Of a stretch of 64,000 bases of DNA, positions 33,410 through 42,213 are shown in pieces. How positions within the stretch are numbered: position 1 is the stretch's first letter; every line of letters starts with the position of its first letter. The stretch is from assembly GCA_964534275.1 (NCBI GenBank), contig CAZHQG010000002.1, positions 62,001 to 126,000 on the forward strand, in the 5' to 3' direction. Source of the stretch: HRBIN30 sp964534275. GTDB lineage: Bacteria > Desulfobacterota > Binatia > HRBIN30. The position numbers were made by a program, and so were the translations under genes. The notes under the pieces are model-generated. The model saw only the letters and a list, made by a program, of their open reading frames with translations. It was not told where the DNA came from and made no database searches.

Positions 33410-34537
33410 ATGCGGCCGCCTATGCCCATTCCCTTGGCGCGCTTGCACGTTCAGCACGAGCGCTTGCAAGGCGAACTGGAAGCCGCTTTTCGTCGGGTAT
33501 TGGCTTCGTCGCAGTTCGTGCTCGGGCCGGAAGTGGAGGCATTCGAGAAGGAGTTTGCTGCCTGGTGCGGGGTGCAACATGCAGTGGCAGTGAACAGCGG
33601 AACCGATGCCCTGGTCTTGGGGTTGCGCGCTCTGGGGGTAGGGCCCGGGGATGCAGTCGCCGTGCCTGCAGTCACGTTTGCCGCCACGGCGGAAGCTGTG
33701 TGCTTGCTCGGAGCGTCGCCGGTGTTCGTGGACGTCGAGCCACACGGGCTGACACTGGATGCAGCTGCACTGCATGCCTGCGCCCAGCGTCTGCGTTTGA
33801 AAGCGGTGGTTCCCGTACACCTCTACGGTCAACCAGCGCGGATGACGGAAATTCTTGCCGTTGCCAGCGAGCTGGGGATTGCCGTGCTCGAAGACGCCGC
33901 GCAGGCGCACGGAGCTTCGCTCCAGGGGAAGCCCGTAGGAAGTTGGGGCCGAGCGGCTGCGTTTAGCTTCTACCCGACGAAGAACTTAGGAGCATTCGGG
34001 GATGGAGGCGCCCTTGCGACCAACGATCCGCAAGTTGCCGCGTGCGTGCGGCGTTGGCGCGACCACGGCCAGGTGACCAAATACGAGCATGCCGAGGTGG
34101 GTTACAATTCGCGCCTCGATGCGTTGCAGGCGGCGCTGTTGCGGGTGAAGTTGCCCCGCCTCACCGAGTGGAACCAGCGCCGACGCGACCTCGCTCGCCG
34201 GTATCGCCAACGGCTCTCGAGCCAGCAGTTCGTGGAGCCCTTGAAAGAATTTCCCGATGCGGTGCACGTGTACCACCAGTTCGTGGTGCGTTGCCGGGAT
34301 CGTTCAAAGTTGGTCGAGCATTTGCGTCGAGCTGGGATTGAAACAGCGGTCCACTACCCCAAACCTTTGCATATGTTGCCGGCTTTCGCCGCCTGGAGTC
34401 CAGGTGTCGGGGCGTTGCCGGTGAGCGAGCGTGCGTGCGCGGAAATTCTCGCGCTGCCGTTGTACCCGGAGATGCAAGAAGAAGAAGTGGACGAGGTTTG
34501 TGCGGCGATTGCTGCGTTAGCCGGACGGACAGCATGA
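33410..34537 (+). CDS. DegT/DnrJ/EryC1/StrS sugar aminotransferase
   Basis: About 375 residues from ATG 33410. It is a PLP-dependent enzyme of the sugar aminotransferase group: SGTDALVLGLRALGVGPGD, VPAVTFAATAEAVCL, LEDAAQAHGAS, and the Schiff-base lysine in FYPTKNLGAFGDGG (about K191). It also has the RDHGQVTKYEHAEVGYNSRLD region that contributes to the active site of the dimer partner. Family members transfer an amino group from glutamate to a keto nucleotide sugar used in surface polysaccharides. It overlaps the heptose kinase gene by ATGA. Confidence 0.93.
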   Translation: MRPPMPIPLARLHVQHERLQGELEAAFRRVLASSQFVLGPEVEAFEKEFAAWCGVQHAVAVNSGTDALVLGLRALGVGPGDAVAVPAVTFAATAEAVCLLGASPVFVDVEPHGLTLDAAALHACAQRLRLKAVVPVHLYGQPARMTEILAVASELGIAVLEDAAQAHGASLQGKPVGSWGRAAAFSFYPTKNLGAFGDGGALATNDPQVAACVRRWRDHGQVTKYEHAEVGYNSRLDALQAALLRVKLPRLTEWNQRRRDLARRYRQRLSSQQFVEPLKEFPDAVHVYHQFVVRCRDRSKLVEHLRRAGIETAVHYPKPLHMLPAFAAWSPGVGALPVSERACAEILALPLYPEMQEEEVDEVCAAIAALAGRTA

Positions 34538-35559
34538 TCACTCCGAGTATTTTGAATGCGCTGTTGCGGCGCTTCCCGCGCGTGCGGGTGCTGGTTGTGG
34601 GAGACTTGATGTTAGACGAGTTCCTCTGGGGTACTGTGGAACGGATCTCCCCGGAGGCTCCCGTGCCCGTAGTCCGCGTGGAACGGGAAACGATTCACTT
34701 GGGAGGAGCGGCCAATGTTGCCCATAACCTGCGGGCTCTGGGGGCGCAGGTGCTCGTGTGCGGGGTTGTGGGGCGCGACCGTGCCGGCGATCGATTGCTG
34801 GCGGAGTTGCAGCGGATTGGTGCGGACCCCAGTGGCGTGGTGCGTTCCCGCCACGTTGTCACCACCCGGAAGACTCGCGTGATTGCCCACCACCAACAGG
34901 TGGTGCGGTTCGACCGCGAGCAGCCACAGCACCCAGAAAGTGCCGCCAAACAGCTTGCCGCGTTCATTCGTGCCCACGCGCGCGAGGTGGACGCGGTGCT
35001 CGTGTCCGACTACGCCAAGGGAGCCGTGTCGCCGTCGCTCCTCGAATTGATCGGCACCGTACACCGCGAAGCCAAGTGGCCGTTGGTCATCGACCCGAAA
35101 AGACCGAACTTTCCGCATTATCGTGGCGCGACATTGGTAACTCCGAACCAGGCGGAAGCAGCCGACGCAGCCGGCATCCCAATTCACGATGCGGAATCGC
35201 TCGAGGCCGCGGGGAGAAAACTGCTGGAACGGTGGGCGTGCGACGCGGTGTTGGTGACCCGCGGGGAACATGGAATGAGTTTGTTTCGTCGGGGCCTTCC
35301 TACCGATCATTTCCCCGCTCGAGCCCGTGATGTGTTCGATGTCACCGGGGCGGGCGACACGGTGGTAGCCACCTGTACCTTGGCGCTAGCCGTGCGTGCA
35401 GCTTGGGAGGAAGCGGTGGGGCTCGCCAACGTGGCAGCAGGAGTGGTGGTGGGCAAGGTCGGCACCGCGACGGTGGATCCGGACGAATTACGCGCCGCGA
35501 TTTTGAGCGACGGCGCACCGCCGGAGCAGCTTGGAAAACGAGGGAGGAATCGTGCGTAG
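34534..35559 (+). CDS. D-glycero-beta-D-manno-heptose-7-phosphate kinase (HldE domain I type)
   Basis: 341 residues of the PfkB/ribokinase fold: VLVVGDLMLDEFLWGTVERISPEAPVPVVRV, LGGAANVAHNLRALGA, VVIDPKRPN-like IDPKRPNFPHYRG, and the catalytic motif DVTGAGDTVVATCTLAL. This matches the kinase half of HldE/RfaE1. The cytidylyl/adenylyl-transferase half is absent here, so a separate gene elsewhere would be needed to make ADP-heptose. It ends within the start of yicC (8-base overlap), linking LPS genes to the housekeeping block downstream. Confidence 0.9.
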   Translation: MITPSILNALLRRFPRVRVLVVGDLMLDEFLWGTVERISPEAPVPVVRVERETIHLGGAANVAHNLRALGAQVLVCGVVGRDRAGDRLLAELQRIGADPSGVVRSRHVVTTRKTRVIAHHQQVVRFDREQPQHPESAAKQLAAFIRAHAREVDAVLVSDYAKGAVSPSLLELIGTVHREAKWPLVIDPKRPNFPHYRGATLVTPNQAEAADAAGIPIHDAESLEAAGRKLLERWACDAVLVTRGEHGMSLFRRGLPTDHFPARARDVFDVTGAGDTVVATCTLALAVRAAWEEAVGLANVAAGVVVGKVGTATVDPDELRAAILSDGAPPEQLGKRGRNRA

Positions 35560-36427
35560 CATGACCGGGTATGCCGCGGCCACCGCCCGCGGCGGTGGAT
35601 GGGTGTGGACCGTAGAGGTGCGTTCCGTGAACCAACGGGGGCTCGAGGTACGTTTTAACATGCCCCGCGAGTTCGCCCCGTGGGAGGCAGAATTTCGCGC
35701 GATTGTTCAAGAGCACGCGGCCCGAGGCAAGGTGGACGTGTCCATTAACCGAACCGGCCGCCCGGAGGCTGCCCTGTCGGTCGAAGTGAACGAAGGACTA
35801 GCCGCGGCGTACGTGCAGGCTTGGCGCCGGCTCCAGCAGTCACTGCAATTAGCTGGGGAGGTTGGAATCCAACTCCTTGCCAGCCGTCCAGAGCTGTTCA
35901 CGATTCAGGAGGCCAAGGCAAACCCGGAAGAGGAGCGCACGCATGTCCGGCAGGCTTTGTTGCGCGCACTGGCTGCTTGGAACAAGGAGCGAGACCGCGA
36001 AGGAAAAGCGCTCGCACGCGACCTAGCCCGGCGGCTGACGTTGCTCGACCGCTGCCGACGAACGATTGCAGCCCGACTGAAAACCATTCTCCCCCAGTTG
36101 GTCGAACGCCTGCGCACTCGAGCGCGGGAATTGCTGAACGGGCGCGAGCTCGACGAGCAGCGGTTGCTGCAGGAGGCCGTGCTGATCGCGGAGCGCAGCG
36201 ACGTGACCGAAGAGTTGGTTCGTCTCGAAACACACCTCACGGCGGCCCGAGCGCTCTTGCGCGAGCCAGGTCCGGTGGGAAAGCGCCTGGAATTCTTGCT
36301 GCAAGAGCTGCACCGGGAATTTAACACCATTGCGGCCAAGAGCGCGGACACGGCCGTTACGGCAGCCACGATCGACGCCCGCAGCGAGATCGAGAAGATC
36401 CGCGAGCAGATTCAAAACATCGAGTGA
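35552..36427 (+). CDS. yicC: YicC-family endoribonuclease
   Basis: 291 residues starting at GTG 35552 behind GGGAGGAATC; the translation opens MRSMTGYAAATARGGG, the conserved start of YicC/YloC proteins. Other conserved parts: VEVRSVNQRGLEVRFNMP and the C-terminal GKRLEFLLQELHREFNTIAAKSADTAVT with VTAATIDARSEIEKIREQIQNIE. Members act as endoribonucleases (YloC in Bacillus, YicC in E. coli). The gene usually precedes gmk; here a different kinase follows. Confidence 0.95.
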   Translation: MRSMTGYAAATARGGGWVWTVEVRSVNQRGLEVRFNMPREFAPWEAEFRAIVQEHAARGKVDVSINRTGRPEAALSVEVNEGLAAAYVQAWRRLQQSLQLAGEVGIQLLASRPELFTIQEAKANPEEERTHVRQALLRALAAWNKERDREGKALARDLARRLTLLDRCRRTIAARLKTILPQLVERLRTRARELLNGRELDEQRLLQEAVLIAERSDVTEELVRLETHLTAARALLREPGPVGKRLEFLLQELHREFNTIAAKSADTAVTAATIDARSEIEKIREQIQNIE

Positions 36428-36486
36428 TCCCGGCGCACTTGCCTCCGTAGGGAAGCAAGCCTTACCTTAGAGAGGCGAGTTTTGCC

Positions 36487-37047
36487 ATGTTGATCACCAT
36501 ATCGGGTACGCCGGGAAGCGGGAAAACGACCGTAGCAAGGCTGCTGAGCCAGCGGCTGGGGCTGCCCCATGTTTATGCTGGAGATCTTTACCGCCGCGAG
36601 GCCGAGCGTCGCGGGCTCTCCCTCGAGGAGTTCAATCAGTTGAGCGCGAGGGACCATACAATCGACCGTCAACTTGACGAGCGCATGATCGATGCCTTGC
36701 GCCAAGGAAACGCAATCGTGGAAGGCCGGCTGGTTGCATTTTTCGCACGCAAACTCGGGATCCCGGCCTTCAAGGTGTACCTCACAGCGAGCGAGGCAGT
36801 GCGGGCCCGCCGGGTGCAGCAACGTGAAGGCGGCGACACCAACGAGCAGCTCCGAGCGAACCAAGAGCGCCACAAGGCAGACTCGGAGCGCTACCGCCAA
36901 ATTTATGGTTTCGATCTCGAAGATACGTCGCCCTACGACCTGGTGTTTTCCACCGACGAGGCAACCCCTGAAGAAATTGCCGAAGTCATCGCGCGCGCAG
37001 CACAGTCGCGATTCGCGTTTGACGGAGGACGACCACCCCGTTCATGA
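36487..37047 (+). CDS. Type-2 cytidylate kinase-like protein (AAA/P-loop NMP kinase)
   Basis: 186 residues. Walker A GTPGSGKTT at residues 7-15 is followed by LGLPHVYAGDLYRREAERRGLSLEEFNQL, which is the pattern of the short archaeal-type CMP kinases rather than GMP kinases. A lid arginine-rich part (VRARRVQQREGGDTNEQLRANQERH) and YDLVFSTDEATPEEI follow. It sits exactly where gmk lies in the usual yicC-gmk-rpoZ-spoT order and overlaps the next gene by 4 bases. Likely activity is phosphorylation of CMP/dCMP, but substrate choice cannot be settled by eye. Confidence 0.75.
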   Translation: MLITISGTPGSGKTTVARLLSQRLGLPHVYAGDLYRREAERRGLSLEEFNQLSARDHTIDRQLDERMIDALRQGNAIVEGRLVAFFARKLGIPAFKVYLTASEAVRARRVQQREGGDTNEQLRANQERHKADSERYRQIYGFDLEDTSPYDLVFSTDEATPEEIAEVIARAAQSRFAFDGGRPPRS

Positions 37048-39185
37048 AGTTGGAATCGCTCCTTGCAGAAGTTACGAAGTACGACCCCGGCGCGGACGTC
37101 GGGCTCATCAGTCGTGCATACGAGTTTTCGGAACGGGTGCACCGGGGCCAAAAACGCGCATCGGGCGAGCCTTATTTTTCTCACCCCGTCGAGGTAGCCA
37201 AAATCGTTGCCGAGCTGCACCTCGATGCCGCGAGTGTGGCGACTGCCTTGCTGCACGACACGGTGGAGGACACCTTCGCTACGCTGGAGGAGATCGAGCA
37301 ACAGTTCGGCCCGGAGGTGGCCGGCTTGGTCGACGGGGTGACGAAGATTGGCCAAATCAACTTCAGTAGCCGCGAGGAGAAGCAAGCGGAAAACTTTCGC
37401 AAGATGCTTCTCGCAATGGCCCGCGACATTCGCGTGATTTTGATCAAATTAGCCGACCGCACGCACAATATGCGCACCCTGGACGCGCTCAGTCCGGAAC
37501 GGCAGTTGGAAATCGCCCAGGAAACGCTGGACATTTATGCGCCCATCGCGCATCGCCTGGGAATTTACTGGATGAAAAGCGAGCTGGAAGACCAAGCGCT
37601 CCGGTTCTTGCAGCCTGAGGTGTACTACCAGCTCAAGCGCGCGGTGGCCAAGCGCCGCGAAGAGCGAGAGCGCTACATCGCCGAAGTGATCGCCATCTTG
37701 CGCCGGAAACTTGCAGAGGCAGGGATCGAGGCCGAGGTGACCGGGCGCCCGAAGCACTTTTACTCGATCTACCAGAAAATGCAGCAGCAAAACCTGCATT
37801 ACGACCAGATTTACGACTTGATCGCGTTTCGGATCATCGTGGACACAGTACGCGAATGCTACGAGGCGCTCGGGGTGGTGCATGCCAATTGGAAGCCTGT
37901 GCCCGGCCGCTTCAAGGATTACATCGCCTTGCCGAAAGGAAACATGTACCAGTCGTTGCACACCACTGTGATCGGGCCCTACGGCGAGCGCATGGAGGTG
38001 CAAATTCGCACCCACGAAATGCACCGGGTCGCGGAGATGGGGATTGCTGCCCACTGGCGATACAAGGGTGGGAAGCATGTGGGCGGCCAGGATGCCGAGC
38101 GCTTTAGCTGGCTGAGGCAATTGCTGGAGTGGTTGCAAAACCCGTCGGATGCGGGCGAGTTCATGCGCCTCGTCAAAGAGGACTTGTTCAGCGACGAGGT
38201 TGTCGTGTTCACGCCAAAAGGCGACTGTCTCGCATTTCCCGAGGGGTCGACCGTCATCGATTTCGCGTACCGCATTCACTCGGAAGTGGGGAATCATTGC
38301 GCTGGTGCTCGGGTGAACGGCCGCCTCGTCCCGTTGCGCTACTGTTTGCGCAATGGCGACACCGTCGAGATTATCACCACAGCGAATCAGACGCCGAGCG
38401 CCGATTGGCTCAACTTTGTCAAGACCGCACGTGCCCGACAAAAAATCCGTACTTGGATCAAACAGCAGCAGCGGGAGCGCAGTGTGGCCATTGGCCGGGA
38501 ACTGCTGCAGCGCGATTGTGCACGCTACCGGGTGGACTACGCAAAACTGCGCAAGCGCCCCGAATTCGACACTGTGTTACAAAAGGTCGGTGTGCGGGAC
38601 GAAGAGTCGCTACTAGCCGCGATTGGCTATGGGCGGATCACCCCCCGGCAAGTGCTGACCCACCTCTTGCCGGCTGAAGCGTTGGAAGAAGAGCATCCAG
38701 AAAGTGGGTGGCGACGGCTGATCAAGCGGGTGCGCCGCACCGAACCCGCGAGCGTGACCGTCGGAGGCGTGGACGACGTGCTGGTGCGTTTTGCCGGCTG
38801 TTGCAGCCCAGTGCCGGGCGAGCGCATTATTGGGTTCCTGACCCGCGGTCGCGGCGTGACCGTCCACCGCATCGACTGCACGCGGGTGCTGGAAACCGAC
38901 CCGCAACGGAGGGTGGACGTAAGTTGGCGCCCCGACGCCGAAGCGAAGCAAACCGTGCGTGTGGAAGTCGTATGTGTCAACGAACCTGGGCTGTTGGCCG
39001 CGGTTTCGGGAGCAATTAGCGCCGTGGGCGTGAACATTAGCCGTGCCCAAGTGACGGAGTTACCTGACCAAAAAGCGTTGAACGTGTTCGAGGTCACTGT
39101 GGGGCACATCGAGCAGTTGCAGCGCGTGCTTCGCAACGTCGGGAAAGTGCGCGGTGTGCTCAAGGTCGTTCGTGCCCGTGCGTAG
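37044..39185 (+). CDS. Bifunctional (p)ppGpp synthetase/hydrolase RelA/SpoT
   Basis: 713 residues with the full Rsh layout. The hydrolase domain has HD at H71-D72 in ALLHDTVEDT and KLADRTHNMRTL, both intact. The synthetase domain has YDLIAFRIIVDTVRECYEALG and FKDYIALPKGNMYQSLHTTV. Then come TGS (VFTPKGDCLAFPEGSTVIDFAY), a helical and zinc-finger-like part (FAGCCSPVPGERIIGF), and a C-terminal ACT domain (VEVVCVNEPGLLAAVSGAIS). It both makes and degrades the stringent-response alarmone. An rpoZ gene does not precede it, unlike the usual order. Confidence 0.96.
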   Translation: MKLESLLAEVTKYDPGADVGLISRAYEFSERVHRGQKRASGEPYFSHPVEVAKIVAELHLDAASVATALLHDTVEDTFATLEEIEQQFGPEVAGLVDGVTKIGQINFSSREEKQAENFRKMLLAMARDIRVILIKLADRTHNMRTLDALSPERQLEIAQETLDIYAPIAHRLGIYWMKSELEDQALRFLQPEVYYQLKRAVAKRREERERYIAEVIAILRRKLAEAGIEAEVTGRPKHFYSIYQKMQQQNLHYDQIYDLIAFRIIVDTVRECYEALGVVHANWKPVPGRFKDYIALPKGNMYQSLHTTVIGPYGERMEVQIRTHEMHRVAEMGIAAHWRYKGGKHVGGQDAERFSWLRQLLEWLQNPSDAGEFMRLVKEDLFSDEVVVFTPKGDCLAFPEGSTVIDFAYRIHSEVGNHCAGARVNGRLVPLRYCLRNGDTVEIITTANQTPSADWLNFVKTARARQKIRTWIKQQQRERSVAIGRELLQRDCARYRVDYAKLRKRPEFDTVLQKVGVRDEESLLAAIGYGRITPRQVLTHLLPAEALEEEHPESGWRRLIKRVRRTEPASVTVGGVDDVLVRFAGCCSPVPGERIIGFLTRGRGVTVHRIDCTRVLETDPQRRVDVSWRPDAEAKQTVRVEVVCVNEPGLLAAVSGAISAVGVNISRAQVTELPDQKALNVFEVTVGHIEQLQRVLRNVGKVRGVLKVVRARA

Positions 39186-39247
39186 CGCCAGGAGCAAGCA
39201 CTGCCGACGGTGGCCGACCGGTATCGCTGCGTTCCGCTGGCCAAGCG

Positions 39248-39547
39248 CTACTCGCGTCGCTCGAGCTGTCTGCGTAACGCGTTCATGGGCTTGACGATGA
39301 ACAGAAACAAGACCACGGCGACCAGAAAGAAGTTGATCAGTGCTGTGATTACTAACCCGACTTGGAAAGGACCAATCACGAGTCCTACGGAGGGATCGGG
39401 CGCCAGTAGCGATAGGAGAGGCCGGATGAAGCCATCGGTAATACTGTTCACTACGTTGGTGAACGCAGCTCCGATCACCACTCCGACAGCGAGGTCGATG
39501 GCGTTGCCTTTGGCCACAAAATCTTGAAATTCCTTCAGCAAAGACAT
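39248..39547 (-). CDS. mscL: Large-conductance mechanosensitive channel MscL (short form)
   Basis: 99 residues from ATG 39547; a GTG at 39565 with AAGGG before it would add six. Conserved N-terminal helix and TM1: LLKEFQDFVAKGNAIDLAVGVVIGAAFTNVVNSITDGFIRPLLSLL. TM2 is LVITALINFFLVAVVLFLFIVKPMNAL. The periplasmic loop is short and the cytoplasmic C-terminal helix bundle is nearly absent, against 130-150 residues in typical MscL. MscL opens on membrane tension during osmotic downshock. It is transcribed convergently with relA/spoT. Confidence 0.92.
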   Translation of the reverse strand: MSLLKEFQDFVAKGNAIDLAVGVVIGAAFTNVVNSITDGFIRPLLSLLAPDPSVGLVIGPFQVGLVITALINFFLVAVVLFLFIVKPMNALRRQLERRE

Positions 39548-39673
39548 GGGACTCTTTTTTGCCACAGAGCACCCTTCGTCAACTGCTTGCGACACACGAG
39601 ATTGTGCTCGCTGCCGCAGGCCGCCACGCACAGTGCCGAGGAAGCGGTTTGCCGGAGATGAGGAGAACGCGCC

Positions 39674-40069
39674 ATGGCGAAAGCAAAAGAAGCGATCCAC
39701 AGTGACAGCGCCCCAGCAGCGGTGGGCCCATATGCACAGGCAGTTGCGGCGGGCGATTGGGTTTTCGTTTCTGGACAACTCGGGCTCGAACCCACATCGG
39801 GGCGATTGGTGTCCGGCGGTGCGGCGGCGGAGGCCCGCCAGGCCCTTGCCAATGTTCGCGCCGTCCTGCACGCGGCGGGCTTAGAGCTGGCCGATGTTGT
39901 ACGAACGACCGTGTACCTGGCGGACATCGGTGAGTTTGCTGCTGTGAACGAAGTGTACGGCGAGTTTTTTTCGCCACCCTATCCAGCTCGTGTGACCGTG
40001 GGAGTGGCAGCTCTTCCGCGAGGAGCACGGGTCGAAATCGAAGCACTCGCGTACCGCTCCAAGTCGTGA
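39674..40069 (+). CDS. RidA-family reactive-intermediate deaminase
   Basis: 131 residues with the Rid fold: AVGPYAQAVAAGDWVFVSGQLGL, the substrate arginine in VVRTTVYLADIGEFAAVNEVYGEFF, and PPYPARVTVGVAALPRGARVEIEALAY. The R and GxxxxE features of the active RidA group are present. The enzyme hydrolyses enamine/imine intermediates made by PLP enzymes, protecting other PLP enzymes. RidA genes often follow relA/spoT, as here. Confidence 0.93.
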   Translation: MAKAKEAIHSDSAPAAVGPYAQAVAAGDWVFVSGQLGLEPTSGRLVSGGAAAEARQALANVRAVLHAAGLELADVVRTTVYLADIGEFAAVNEVYGEFFSPPYPARVTVGVAALPRGARVEIEALAYRSKS

Positions 40070-40492
40070 GAGGGCGCTGCCGAGGCCGTCGACCTCGCGA
40101 ACGCCCAAAGCAGTTGGCACTTGTCGGACACCGAGCTCGACAGACGTTCGGCTCCCGGCTGGCGCGTGCGTGCGGGGAACTCTTGCGGCGGAACGGGCCC
40201 CTGCGTCTTGCCGGACCGTTAGGCTGGGAGCCCGCGACCGGTAAGAACGCTGCCTTTCTGCCTGCCTCTCGCGTTCATGGCCGCCCGGCGCGACAGGTGC
40301 TCGCTAGTATGTTTCAGGTGCTTCGAGTCAACGGGTTGGTCAGGCCTCAGTGGTGCCGATCTTCCCTCCTGGGGAAGCCGCGCAAACAGTTCGCACTCTT
40401 GCTTGGCCGAGACGTAGTCGTTGGCGGGTAAAAAGTCGCAACGGCCAAAGAGCGTGGCAGCCGCTGTACGCCGGCGGTGGCGGCCTCGGGGG
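40070..40492. other. Intergenic region, no supported gene
   Basis: 423 bases between ridA and the end of the minus-strand pilus/ABC operon. Open frames exist on both strands (for example 40066-40431 plus) but show no family, no good RBS and a composition like read-through sequence. No tRNA or clear terminator hairpin with a T-run was seen. Confidence 0.35.
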
Positions 40493-41431
40493 TTAGAGTC
40501 GTTCGAGAAAGGCGACGGTGACGTTTGCCGCGTTTCGCGCGGCAAGGCGGTAGTACGTAAAGAATTGCGCAGGAAACCCAGGCAAACCGAGTGGATCCGC
40601 AGCTCCGTCGGAAACTCCTCGGAAGGCGATAAAGGGCACGCCCGCACGGGCAGCTTCGCGCGCGATTGCCGCGGTTTCCATGTCTTCAGCGACAACTTGA
40701 TCGGTGGTTTCTCGGGCGAGCATTCGTGGGGAGAAATTCTCGGTGCCCCCCTGGGCAAGCGGTTCAGAGTCCACGTCGCATCCGAACACGTCGCCGCCGT
40801 TCGGTTGGCAGTTCAGTGGCTGGTTGCCAAAGCGGTCGGTGGTGAGCCCAAGACCCAAGGTGCGCACGACCGGTATGCGGTCGAGACAGACGGGCGGCTG
40901 CTCCGGTCGGTCCGGAATTTCCGTGCAGCGGTCGAGAGGGACGCTTCGGCCGGCCAGCCGGCTCGCGATTGCGTACCATCCCGGCGAAACCGAAAAGGTC
41001 GACCCATCTGGCAATCGCCAGGCTTGAGGAACGATCACGTCGCCGATGGGAAGCGAGCTTCCGGCCACACCGGAAACAACGAGGCCGCGAACGGCGAAGC
41101 GCTCCAACAGCCGGCGTGTGGCACTGCTAGCGTTGGCTGTGCCAATGCCGGTGACGAGAAGAACAACTTCTTGCCCCGCGAGGGTTGCGCGACGGAACCG
41201 CCAGCGATCGATGGTGATGACTTGCTTGACCTCGGCGCGCGCAACCAATGGAGCGAGCTCCGCTGGCATGGCGGAAACGACGGCAACCAATGGAACTGCA
41301 GACGAGTCTCCGTCGTCGCCGCAGCCGACGATTCCGCCAAGGACAGCGCAGGTGAAAAGCATTCCGCAGTGTCCAATCGTTCGGCAGAGGCGACCATGAA
41401 ACCATCGGCTTATGCGGCGCAGGAACGTCAT
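40493..41431 (-). CDS. Exported nucleoside phosphorylase/nucleosidase-like lipoprotein
   Basis: 312 residues with a lipoprotein-type start: a hydrophobic stretch ending IVGC (LFTCAVLGGIVGCGDDG). The mature part matches the MTA/SAH nucleosidase and purine phosphorylase fold: VVSAMPAELAPLV, VLLVTGIGTANASSAT, VVSGVAGSSLPIGDVIVPQ and the ribose/base site DMETAAIAREAARAGVPFIAFRGVSDGA. The enzymes normally sit in the cytoplasm; an exported, membrane-anchored copy would act on extracellular or periplasmic nucleosides. It is the last gene of the operon and its start overlaps the pilD stop by 4 bases. Confidence 0.8.
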   Translation of the reverse strand: MTFLRRISRWFHGRLCRTIGHCGMLFTCAVLGGIVGCGDDGDSSAVPLVAVVSAMPAELAPLVARAEVKQVITIDRWRFRRATLAGQEVVLLVTGIGTANASSATRRLLERFAVRGLVVSGVAGSSLPIGDVIVPQAWRLPDGSTFSVSPGWYAIASRLAGRSVPLDRCTEIPDRPEQPPVCLDRIPVVRTLGLGLTTDRFGNQPLNCQPNGGDVFGCDVDSEPLAQGGTENFSPRMLARETTDQVVAEDMETAAIAREAARAGVPFIAFRGVSDGAADPLGLPGFPAQFFTYYRLAARNAANVTVAFLERL

Positions 41432-42213
41432 TGGAGTCCACCGGTAGCTAAGTCGATGTACCAGGAAATGAGCTGGTCTCCCCAGTACAAGGCCACGATT
41501 GCGCCCACCGCGAGGAACGGTCCAAATGGAATTGGAACGCCTGCTTCAGCGCGTCGCAAAGCGATCCGTAGGCCGCCGACGGATGCACCGAGCAGCGAGC
41601 CGACGAGCAGGGTGACCAGCACCCCGCGCCAGCCAAGAAAAGCACCGATCATCGCTAGGAGCTTGATGTCGCCGCCGCCCATACCTTCCCGATTACGGGC
41701 CCACTCGTACAACACCGCAACGGCCCAAAGCAAGCCGCCACCCAGGAGCATCCCGAGGATGCGCTCGACAGGGCTCGGGCCCCACCCAGGTACGGCGAGC
41801 ACAAGGCCCACGACAACGCCCGGAAGGCTGATCACGTCAGGAATGATCTGGTGGTCTAGGTCGATAAAACTGATCACCACCAACGCAGCCGTGAAGGCGC
41901 ATGCAACCGCGGCCCATGGTGTCAGCCCGAACATCCACAAGTTCGTGGCAAACAAGGCTCCGGTCAGCACTTCAACCAACGGATAGCGCCAAGAGATGGG
42001 TGTGCCGCAGTCGCGGCAACGCCCGCGCAGCCACAGGAAACTCAAGAGCGGCACGTTGTCCCAGGGTCGAATGCGCGCACCGCACTGGGGACATGCCGAG
42101 GGCGGGTACACCACGGATTTGCCTGCGGGTATCCGAGCAATGCAAACATTCAAGAAGCTTCCGACGACGGTCCCGAACACGAATGCGGCAAGGTACACCG
42201 GTCCTCCTGTCAA
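41428..42213 (-). CDS. pilD: Type IV prepilin peptidase/methyltransferase PilD-like
   Basis: 261 residues; starts at TTG 42213 or GTG 42198 (the latter after AGGAGGACCG). The first hydrophobic segment GSFLNVCIARIP is typical. A zinc-binding domain has CPQC and CRDC; the A24 aspartates are in FIDLDHQIIPD and GGGDIKLL. Seven or eight membrane helices. The enzyme cleaves and N-methylates prepilins and pseudopilins. It belongs with the pilB/pilT/pilC genes at the other end of the operon but is separated from them by ABC and glycosyltransferase genes. Confidence 0.95.
   Translation of the reverse strand: MTGGPVYLAAFVFGTVVGSFLNVCIARIPAGKSVVYPPSACPQCGARIRPWDNVPLLSFLWLRGRCRDCGTPISWRYPLVEVLTGALFATNLWMFGLTPWAAVACAFTAALVVISFIDLDHQIIPDVISLPGVVVGLVLAVPGWGPSPVERILGMLLGGGLLWAVAVLYEWARNREGMGGGDIKLLAMIGAFLGWRGVLVTLLVGSLLGASVGGLRIALRRAEAGVPIPFGPFLAVGAIVALYWGDQLISWYIDLATGGLQ

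Noticed and set aside
40421..41986. Open plus-strand frame of 521 codons
   Set aside because: It lies opposite the nucleosidase-like and pilD genes, both of which have clear motifs and coupled starts. Its own translation shows no family.
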